Positions 11,701 through 22,600 of a stretch of DNA of 64,000 nucleotides are shown in pieces. This DNA is from Bursaphelenchus xylophilus (Eukaryota > Nematoda > Chromadorea > Rhabditida > Aphelenchoididae): NCBI GenBank assembly GCA_904066235.2, contig CAJFCV020000003.1, positions 11,780,001-11,844,000 of the forward strand, read 5' to 3'. Both the position numbers and the translations under genes were made by a program. Position 1 is the stretch's first letter, and each line of letters starts with the position of its first letter. The notes beneath the pieces were generated by a model that was not told where the DNA came from, did no database searches, and saw only the letters and a program-made list of their open reading frames with translations.

Positions 11701-14700
11701 TGTCATGATGACGCATTTTTTTGGAAATTTCGGATATTTTTTCACCTTAATTATTCGGTTACCCTAAAGTAAATTTTCGAAAATTTAATTATTTTTTGAT
11801 TTTATAATTGTCATGATGACACATTTTTTGGAAAAAATGGTCGTGATGACTGTTTTTTTGGAATTTTGCAAATTTATTTTTGCATGTCCAAAAAGTCATT
11901 CCCATATTTTAGAGCCGAAATTAGTGAAAATTTTTATATTTTGACGGAAAAATGTCATGATGACGGTTTTTTGGAAAAAAATCCGTCATGATGACGTATT
12001 TTTTTGAAAGTTGAATTTGATGCAGAGCACCTCAAAATGTATTTTAAACGTCAGAAATTTTGATTTACACGCTGAAAAATCGGTTTTTCAGGCCTGCAAA
12101 GACGTGCTGGACGGCTACGCGGTCCCCGAATCGCTGTTCGAGCAGCGCAAAAAAGCGCTGGTGGACGAGCTGTTCGCCATCCTCGAGGACCAATCCCTGC
12201 CCTACACACTGTTCAAGGTGATGCTGAACGTGGTGGAGACGCGCATCAACAAGATCGGCACCTACAACAAGATCAAGGAGCTGATCGCCAAGGAGAACAT
12301 CGAGTTCCCCGCCCAGGAGCTGGCCGAGGAAATGGAATCCTACATGGCGACCCTGGAACCGAGCGCCGCCGCCGTCGACCAGCAGTATTTTGACCCGCTG
12401 CTGAACATCTGCGACAAGTTCCGCAGCGGCCTGAAGGGACACAAGAGATTGGTCGTGGAGGAGCTGCTCAACGCATACCATCAGACCGAAACCCACTTTC
12501 AGGAAGTCTCCTATGATAAGGGAGTCAATAACATCAAGAGCATTGTGAGTTGAAAGTTTTGGATTTTGAAGATTTAGGGGAGTTTTGAAAAAAATTTTTT
12601 TTTGGGGGGGGGGGGCATTTGGTCGATTTTTAAATATTTTTTTATCTTTTTTGGTCGATATTTCCTAAAAAAAAGTGAAAAAATTAGGACTGTGGTCGAT
12701 TTTTTATGATTTTTTGGTCGATATTTCCTGAAAAAATTTTTTTGGGGTCGTTGGTCGGTTTTTTAAAAAAGAAATTTTGGTCGATATTTTGTGAAAAAAA
12801 GCTTTTTTTGGGGTCGTTGGTCGATTTTTAAAAAATTTTTTTGGTCGGTATTTCCTGAAAAAAGTTTTTTAGGGCTTTGGTCGATTTTTGTTGGATTTTT
12901 TTTGTCGATTTTTTAGATTTTTTGGTCCAAATTTGCCAAGAATTTGGGATAGAATTTTTTTTCTATACAGTATTTGAAGTCTATTGCCCATAATTTTGAA
13001 AAACAGGGACCCTTCCTCCACAGAGAAGAGACAAAAAACGTAAAAAAAAGTGGGTAAGGGGGGACCAAGGTGATATTTTGTGCCGTCTATTGACCAAAAA
13101 ATTGTGAAAATTCAAATTTGTATGTTTTTTCGTCGATTTTTTTGGCCGTAATTTATCATAGACATGGTTGAAAAGTGTTGTTTTTGGTTTGAAAAAATTT
13201 TTTTTTTTTTTTTTCTTTTTTTTCGGACGGAAAATATCAAAAAATAGATTTTTTGGGATTTTTTGGTCTTTCGAAAAAAATAAATTAAAAAAAAATTTTT
13301 TTGATTTTTTTTTTTTTTTTTTTTTTTTTTGAGTTTTTGAGTTTTTGGCTGTCAAATTTTTCGATTTTTTCAGGAATCCAACCCTCAAGCCGTGGTGCGC
13401 AAGGTCTATTCGCACACGCGAATCCGCGCCAAGAACGAGCTGCTGAAGGAGATCATCCGCCGCCTGGACAACGCGATGATCATGGACCTGCAGAAGCCAC
13501 TGAAGAAGGCCGCCAACCTGTTCAACAAGGAGAACGAGCCGTTGGCCCTGTTCATCCGCGAAACGTTGAACAAAATCCACCAGAACCGCGACTACGGCCA
13601 GATTTACGCGGCCGTGTCGCGCCGCTCCTCCGAAAAGTCCCTCCAAGACTTGATCAACAAGCCGAACAAGGACAGTGTGAAAATTTTGGACGAGTTTATG
13701 ACCAAAGCGAGCGAGAATCAGCTCGTCCTCCACGAGTTCTTCTTCACCAGCAACAAGCAGACCAACTCGTACGCCATCCGCATGTTCATCCGAAATACGT
13801 TTTATATAAATGATAAGGACATCAAGGAGATCCCAATTGACATCAAACAGAACACCGCGGTCTTCAAGTTTGAGTTGAGCGAGGACACCCCGCTCTTTGA
13901 ACATCATCATGCAACGAACAAAAGAGCCGTCTACTTTTTGAGTGTGCTCCCGGAATTGGATTTGTTGAAGTCGGAGCAGCTTTTGAACATCCTCAAGGTA
14001 AAAATTTTTGATTTTTTTGAAATTTTTATTTTCATAATTTTTTTTGAGATTTGCCCAATTTTAACGGTCAAATTGAATTTGCCCAAGTTGACCGGGCAAA
14101 TTGGTCATGATGACCGGTAAAATTTTTGATTTTTTGAAATTTTTATTATGAAAAAATTTTTTTTTGAGACTTGCCCAATTTGACCGGGCAAATTGGTCAT
14201 GATGACTGGTAAAAAAAAATTTTTATTTTTGAAAAGACGAAATTTGATTTTTAAAATTTTGCCAATCTGCCCGGGAAAATTGGGCAACATGATCTTGACC
14301 GGTCAAAATTTTTTTTTTTTTTGACACCCAAAATTTGAGTTTTTAATTTGCCCAGTTTTACCGGTCAAATTGGGCAAGATTACCAGTCAAATTGGACCTG
14401 ATGTCTGGTAAAAATTTTTATTTTTTGAAGCCAAAATTCCAAATTTTTTTAATTAGGATTTTTAAATTTGCCCAATTTGCCCGGTCAGGTTGGGCAAATT
14501 TAATTTGACCGGTCAAATAGGTCATGATGACCGGTAAAGTTTTTTGTTTTTTAAAAGCCAAAATTTGAGTTTTCAATTTGCCCAATTTGACCGGTCAGCT
14601 TGGGCAAGATGACCGGTCAAATTGGACATGATGGCTGGCCGAAAATTTTTGTCTTTTAGAAGCCAAAATTCCAAAATTTGAATTTTTCATGTACTCAATC

Positions 14701-16624
14701 TGACCGGTTTTTGGGCAAATTGGTCTTTACCGGTCAAATTGTAATTTCTACTTGTTTCTAATTGAAATTTTACTTTTTTTCTCTTCAGAAAAACGTCGAA
14801 CCCCAAGCCCAGAACACGTTCCTGTTCGTCGCCCTGCCCACCGGCCAGAACGGCTACGCGCAGTTCGCGAAGTACGCGGAGAAGGAGCTCCGCCGCCGAG
14901 CGAAGGAGCTCCGCAACGAGGTAGCGGAACGCCTCCGAAGCCACGGCTCCGTCGACCTGATGATCTCCAGAGCCGGCTCGCCCCCTCTCTACACCCATTA
15001 TGACTTCTCGTCCAATGAAAAGCTGGAAATTTTCCGATTACCCGAGGAAATCGTGGACATCTCGGTGGAGAATAGCCCGTACTTACTGTTCAAACACAAT
15101 GTCGGAAGAATCTCGAGGATTTTTGTGAGATACTTGCTCAGAGACGTGAAAGCAGTGGTCAAACCGGAGAAGTATTCGAATCAGAGGTGGGATTTTTGAT
15201 TTTTTTCGGGATTTTTGGGAAAAAATATTTAAAAAAATTTGTTTTGATTTAAAAAAAGTTTTTTTTTTTTGATTAAAAATTATATTTTCCGAATTTTAAG
15301 TATTTTTAAAATTAAAAGAAAAGTTTTTGATTAAAAAATATCTTTTTTTTCGAATTTTAAATATTTTTTTGATTTAAAAATATTTTTTTTTCGATTTTTA
15401 AATATTTTTTTCGAATTTTAAAGATTTTTTTTGATTAAAAATTATTTTAAAATTAAAAAATTTTTTCTTCGATTAAAAAATATTTATTTTTTTGAATTTT
15501 AAATATATATTTTTTTTTTGGATTAACATTTTTTTTTATTTTTGTTTTTAAAATTTTTTTCTAATTTTAAATTTTTTTCTAATTTTTTCCCCATAAAAAA
15601 ATATTTTTCCCAAAATTAAGCGATTTCCCCAATTTTAAATATTTTGTTTTGATTTTTAAGAAATATTTTTTGATTTAAAAATGTTTTTTCCGAATTTTGA
15701 ATTTTTTTCGAATTAAAAAAATAAAAAAAATAATTTTTTTTCTAAAAATTTTTTTCCCAAAATTAAGCGATTTCCCAATTTTAATTTTTTTTTTTTTTTT
15801 TTTGAATTTTAACTTAATTTTCCTCCAAATTTTCCAGACGTCTCGACCTGCTCCAAGAGAAACTGGTCGACGTGATCGACGGCGCATGCGGCGAACTCCG
15901 CGTCCAGGTGGCGGCCAACACGACCAGCAAACGGGACAAGAACCGCGTCTACTTTGACTGCCACCATCTGATGATCACGCTGGAATACGACAGCCGCCTC
16001 GACACCACCGAAGGCTTTTGGCGCGCGGCCGAAGGCGCCCTGCATCAGTGCGAACAGTACTTGATCCGCAACCGAATCACCGAAGTGGAGATTGTGTATC
16101 AAGATACTAGTGGGCTGGCGTCGACGAAACGCTCGCCCGGCTCGGTCCGAGTGATTTATTCCAACGAAACGGGCACTATCAGCGATGTGGGCGTCTACAG
16201 AGTCGTGGGAAATGAGCTGGTCAGCATCAGAGAGGGATTTGCGAGGTTCTCCGGCCAAGACGCCTACGCCAAACATCGGGAAATCGAAAGGGTCAAGGTC
16301 CAGGAAAAAAGATACCAAGCCCGAGAACAGAACACCACATATGTATATGACTTCCCCGTAGTCATTGCCAGAGCTGTTCTCGACCTCTGGAAACGATATG
16401 AAGTCACGGACCCGGTCTCCTATCAAAAGGTCTTCAATAAACTGAGGGGAGACCTGCAAATGGCCATCAAGAATGGAGACAGCAGACCCGTCGCTATTGC
16501 CCATGAACTTGTCTTGGATGAGGAAGAGGGAGAAATTGTGGTGTTGGGTGGGTATAAACAGAGTTTTTTTTTAGGGTTTTGAGTGGAGAATTTGAGAATT
16601 TTGGCGGTGTGGGGGGAATTTTTT

Positions 16625-16655
<31 letters not shown>

Positions 16656-19600
16656 GAATTTTGAATTTTCCACGAAAATTTTTCTGATTTTTTAAGATAA
16701 AAAATGCGATTTTTTGTCCGAAAAATGATTTATTTTTTTTTTTTATTTTTTTTATTGAATTCGTTTTTCAAATTGTAGACAGGGGGTTTTTTAGGGGAAA
16801 TTTTTGATTTTTTGGGAAAAATTTTTTTTGATTTTTTGAAAGGAAAATTTGTTCTTTTTGTAAAAAAAAAGATTTTTCTGGCATTTTTTTAAAATAATTA
16901 AAATTTAATTAAACTTTATTTTTCAAATTGCAGACAGTGGATTTTTTAGGGGAAATTTTTGATTTTTTGGGGAAAATTTTTTTGATTTTTTTGGCGTTTT
17001 TTCGAAATTTTTTATTGATTTTTTTTTATTTTAGGCGGAGTTTTTTTTGTGGAAATTTTGATTTGTTTTGGTACAAAAAAAAGATTTTGAATAGAAAAAT
17101 GATTTTTTTGAAATTTTGAAACGATTTTTTTTGTTTTTGATGAAATTTTCGATTTTTTGAAAAATATTTTCGATTTTTGGCAGAAAAATTTTATTTTTTA
17201 ATCAAAAAAAATTTTTTTTTTAATTTTTGATTTTGAAAATCTAGGTTTTTTTTACATTATTCTAGTTGAAAATTGCATCTTTGTCTTTTTTTCGGACCAG
17301 AAAATTCATGGTGTTACTGCAAATTGCGATTTTTGGGCAAAAAAAAAATTTAATTTTTGATTTTTTTAAATTTTTTTTCATTTTTTTTTTAAATTTTTTT
17401 AAATAAATAATCGCTGATTCCAGACGACAAACGCATGCTGGAGCGCAGCACGAACGGCACGAACGAGCGCGGCATGATCGCGTGGGTGTTCGAGCTGCAC
17501 ACTCCCGACTCGCCGGAGGGCAAGAAGATTGTGGTGATCTCGAACGACATCACGCACCAGCACGGCTCCTTCTCCATGGCCGAGCATCGCCTGTATCAGA
17601 AGGCGGGCGAGTTCAGTCGGGCCCAGAAATTGCCTCGACTTTATATCGCCTCCAATTCCGGAGCCAGAATCGGATACGCGGAGGGCGTCCGAGCCAAGAT
17701 CAATGTGGGATTTGTGGACGAAACGAAGCCGGAAGAAGGCTGCAGCTACTTGTATATCAAGCAGGAGGATGTGACACCAGAAATCTTGAGCCAATTCGAA
17801 TATACGAGACTGGGAAATGGCGATTACAGGATTAATCATGTGATCGGGAAGGAGCGCGATATCGGCGTCGAAAACTTGGTCGGCTCCGGCCTGATTGCCG
17901 GCGAATCCTCGCGGGCCTACGAAGAAATCCCCACGTATTGTTTGGTGACCGGCAGAGCCGTGGGAATCGGCGCATACGTCGCCAGACTCCTCCACAGAGT
18001 CGTCCAGGTCGACAACTCCCATCTCATCCTCACCGGAAACAATGCGTTGAATTCCCTGCTTGGCAGACACATTTACACCTCGAATGGCCAACTGGGCGGC
18101 CCACAGATCATGTACAAGAATGGAGTGTCGAATGTGGTCGTGCAAAGTGACCTAGAGGGCGTCAGAGAGGTCCTCCGACAAATGAGCTACCTCACAAGCC
18201 AAATTGAACAAGACGATGGCGAAAGGGATGTGGAATCGAGCCCCAGGAAAGGCCCCTACGATGTGAGGCAGGTCCTGGACTGCCCAGAAGGCGGCCTCTT
18301 TGACCACGGCTCCTTTGAAGAGACTGTAGGCGGATGGGCCAGAACTATTGTGTGTGGAAGAGCCCGGCTCCGCGGACTCGCCGTCGGCGTGGTTTGCACG
18401 GAAACTAATACTGTTGAATTGGAAATCCCCGCGGATCCGGCCGCCGCCGACTCACAATCCCGCGTCGTACATCAAGCCGGACAGGTCTGGTACCCGGACT
18501 CGGCTCACAAAACCTCGGACCTCATCAATGATTTTAACAGAGAGCATTTGCCCTTGATTATCTTGGCAAACATCCGCGGCTTCTCCGGAGGCCAGAAAGA
18601 CATGTACGAGATGGTCCTAAAATTTGGCGCACAAATCGTCGACGCCCTACAACAGTACACCCAGCCCGTGATTGTCTATATCCCACCGTATGGCGAGCTC
18701 AGAGGCGGCGCATGGGCTGTTCTGGACACCAAAATCAACCCCACTTGTATCACCATGCTGGCTGACCCACTCGCCAGAGGAGGCGTCCTAGAACCCAGTG
18801 GAATCGTGGAGATCAAGTTCAGACAACCGCAGTTGTATGCGTTGATGAGGAAAGACGATCAGCTGCTAAGAGAACTGGAGGAAAAGGCCGCGGATTCCAC
18901 CCTGGATAAAGTGGAAAAAGCAGCGGCTGCGGCCGCCGTGGAAAAGCGAAGGGAATTGCTGACTCCGACCTATCATGCGGCTGCGATTATGTTTAGTGAT
19001 ATGCATGATACCACACCGAGAATGTTGGCCACTGGGGCGATACATGTACGCTTTTTTTTGGGGGTTGATTTTTTAGTTTTTTTTAGTTTTTGGGGGTTTT
19101 TGAGGGAAGATTGGGATTTTTTGGAGAAAATTGACGAAATTCAGAGGCTCTGGATATGAAGGGTACAAAAAAAATTTTCGATTTTTTTTTTTTTTTTTTT
19201 GTTTTTTTTATGATAGAAGTAAGGTTGTAAAGGGAAATTAAGAGTTGATTTTTGGTATTTTGGAGATAAAATTGGAGATTTTTTTAAAAAATTGGGACAT
19301 CAGGTACCCTTGAAAAAAATTTTCGAAAAATGCTTTAGGGCCGGTCCTAAATTTTTTTTAATTTCGGGAGTTTTTTTTTTTTATTTTTCTAGCCCTTCCG
19401 CAAAGTCGCCGGACCGATTTTTGCCGTTTTTTTTTGAAAATTTTGAATTTTTTTGGTGTACATTGAAAAATTTGTGACGTACAGTGGCGGACCTGATTCA
19501 GTGGCAAAACACGTACCATTTTGCATCCGGGAAGTATCAAAAATGTGGCAAAATGCTTCCTTCTTCAAGTGAAAAAACTCCGATTTCAAAGGCGAGCCTC

Positions 19601-22600
19601 TTTTTGTAAGGGAAAGGGCGCGCCTTTTTTGAGGGAGCCCTTCAAAACGGAGTTTTTTCACTTGGAAGGTGAGGCATTTTGCCACATTTTTTGATACTTC
19701 CTGGATGAAATTGCTACGTTTTTTGCTACTGGATCAGGTCCGCCGCTGTACGTCCCAAATTTTTCAATTTTCACCCAAAAAAATTAAAATTTCCAAAAAA
19801 AAGCAAAAATCGGTCCGGCGACTTCGCGGAAGGACCAGAAAAGTAAAAAAACCCCGAAATAAAAAAAATTTAGGGCCGGCCCTAAAGCATTTTTCGAAAT
19901 TTTTTTCAAGGGTACCTGATGTCCCAATTTTTTTCTAAAAGTGTCCTATTTTATCTTCAAAATAAATTTTTTTGGTCCCTTGGCAAAATTATTTTTTTTT
20001 TGAAATTTTCACCCAAAAAAGATAAAATTTGCAAAAAAAAATTTTTTTCTCGCAGCAAAATTCATTTTTTTTTTCAAATTTTCACCCAAAAAAGTCAAAA
20101 TTTTCAAAAAAAGTTTTTTTCTCGCAGCAAAATTAATTTTTTTTTTCAAATTTTCACCCAAAAAGGTCAAAATTTTCAAAAAAAAAGTTTTTTCTCGCAG
20201 CAAAATTCATTTTTTTTTCAATTTTCACCCAAAAAAGTCAAAATTTTCAAAAAAAAGTTTTTTTCTCGCAGCAAAATTCATTTTTTTTTTACAAATTTTT
20301 ACTGGACGAAAAAGTTTTTCTCATTTTTCTAATTTTCCGATTTCAGGACGAAGTGATGTGGCGCGACGCCCGGAATTACTTCTTCCACCTGCTCCAAGTC
20401 CAACTCTCCCTCTTCCGAATGGCCCGCCGCTACGTGGCGGAGGCCCTGGGCAAGGATCTCGACGACCTGAAGGTCCGACACCTCGAACAGGCCAAGAACT
20501 GGCTCCTGAACCACCTGAATCAGAAGGGAATCCGCTTCAATCGAGCGGTCAAAGAGCCCAAATACGAAGGCACCCACAGGATATACGATTATGATGCCGA
20601 AAACTTGATCAAATACGAGGAAAGTGAAGAGTTTGCGCGAGAACTGCGAAGATTGAAGTCGGAGAGGACACGACAGGCCATTTTGAGGTGGGTTTGAGCG
20701 ACTTTTTGGTGGAAATTTGGGGAAAATGAAGTTTTTTGAGGATTTTTGAAAAAAAAAAATTTTTGAGTTTTGTTGAGTTTGAGGTCTAAAATTATTTTTG
20801 CTGCCGAAGGAAGAGTTTTTCGACCGATTTTTTGTTGGAATTTTTAGGAAAAATGAGGTTTTGTCAGGTTGAGGATTTTTGAATTTTTTTTTTTTTTTTT
20901 TTTTTTTTTTGAATTTCGTTGAATTTGAAGTCTAATTTTATTTTTTTTTGCTGCAGAAAGAGTTTTTATACTGATTTTTTGCTGGAATTTTTCGAAAAAT
21001 TAGGTTTTTGATGATTTTTGAGATAAAAAATTCTTTTGAATTTTATCGAATTTCATGTCTAAATTGATTTTTTTGCTGCAAAAAGAGTTTTTCGACCGAT
21101 TTTTTTGTGGCAATTTGGAGAAAAATGAGGTTTTTTGAAGATTTTTGAAAAAAAATTTTTTTGAATTTTGTTGAATTTGAAGTCAAAAATTATTTTTACT
21201 GCTGCAGAAAGAGTTTTTCGACCGTTTTTTTGTTGGAATTTTTTGGAAAAATGACATTTTTGAGGATTTTTGAAAATTTTTTTTTGAATTTTGTTGAATT
21301 TGATGTTTAAATTGATTTTTTTTTGCTGCAGAAAGAGTTTTTATACTGATTTTTTGTTGGTATTTTTCGAAAAAAGGTTTTTGATGATTTTTGACAAGGA
21401 AAGTACTTCTATGGGGTGTGGAGTTACAGGTCGAGATATATATCAAAAAATTCGCAAAAATTTTCTGACTCAGAATATATAAAAATTAGCTGCCTAATTT
21501 TGGTCTGATGACATGTTTTTGTCCTCGCAAGGGAAGTCACTTTTTTCGCAGACGGACTTTGGAACGGGACCTAGTAGGTTTCAAACGTGAAGCGTCTGCG
21601 ATGATAAAACTGATTTCCAAAAGTGTTTACGGGGCTTCTCGGCCGAGAAAATCGACCGCAAAGTTTAGCCGAAATGAGCGAATAGCCTCCTCAAAAGAAA
21701 CAGCTTATTTCATCTGCAGTGGTGGCCGAGTGGTCAGCGCGCTCGCTTTTTGCGCCAGAAGACGTGAGTTCGACTTCGGTCGTCTGCGGATGCATTTCTT
21801 TTGACCATTGAATCAAATAGAGAGATGCCGTTAACATCACATATGCTAATTATTAGCAATTTTTAATAGAACACGAATTTAGAAACTATATCTTCATTAA
21901 CCTAGCCCTGTTTTGACTTTACAATATTCATGAACATTCAGCTTTGAATTTATGTTTAAATTACTGTAAAAAATTACAAAAGTGTATACATTTTATGTTT
22001 ACATACTAAATCAATATTTAAGAACCAAAAAAGAAAATAAACCGCGAAGAGGATCGAACCCGCCTCTTCTGGCGCAAAAAGCGAGCGCGCTGACCACTCG
22101 GCCACCACCGCAGATGAAATAAACTGTTTCTTTTCAGAAAGCTATTCGCTCATTTCGGCTAAACTTTGCGGTCGATTTTCTCGGCCGAGAAGCCCCGTAA
22201 ACACTTTTGGAAATCAGTTGTATGATTGCAGACGCTTCAGGTTTGAAACCTACTAGGTCCCGTTCCGAAGTCCGTCTGCGAAAAAAGTGACTTCCCTTGT
22301 CAGAAGTTTTCTCGCGACACCATGCAAGTGTCTTTTTGACCGTGTTTTTACCAATAAAAGATTTTTGTTTTGTGCTAAAATAAATTCTGAGGCCTTGACA
22401 AGCCTTAAAATATCAAATTAGATTACAACTACACCTTAGAAGTAGTTCCAATGTAAAAAATGGGTTCTAGTGTGGCAAAACGAATCGAACCCGTTCCCCT
22501 CGGATTCCCAATCTAGCGCTCTAACCACTCGGCCACACCGCTCTCTTCCGAAGGAAGAGACCAAGCGCGCTTTTGTTGCCGCAGATTTTTTCCTCGAGAA

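Larger units (their letters stand above)
21527..22304. mobile_element. Inner long-TIR element with paired tRNA-like ends (family G)
   Basis: Arms of about 200 bp start CAAGGGAAGTCACTTTTTTC and are inverted complements (left 21527-21735, right about 22097-22304). Each arm runs into a tRNA-like segment, so the two tRNA-like units face each other across a unique middle of about 240 bp. An end fragment of the same family lies at 44860-44917. Confidence 0.75.

Noticed and set aside
17435..19159. A 574-codon frame read as one exon to 19159
   Set aside because: The last ~38 codons run into A/T-rich intron. A GTACGC donor at 19046 joins exon 13 in phase, with the conserved post-active-site segment.
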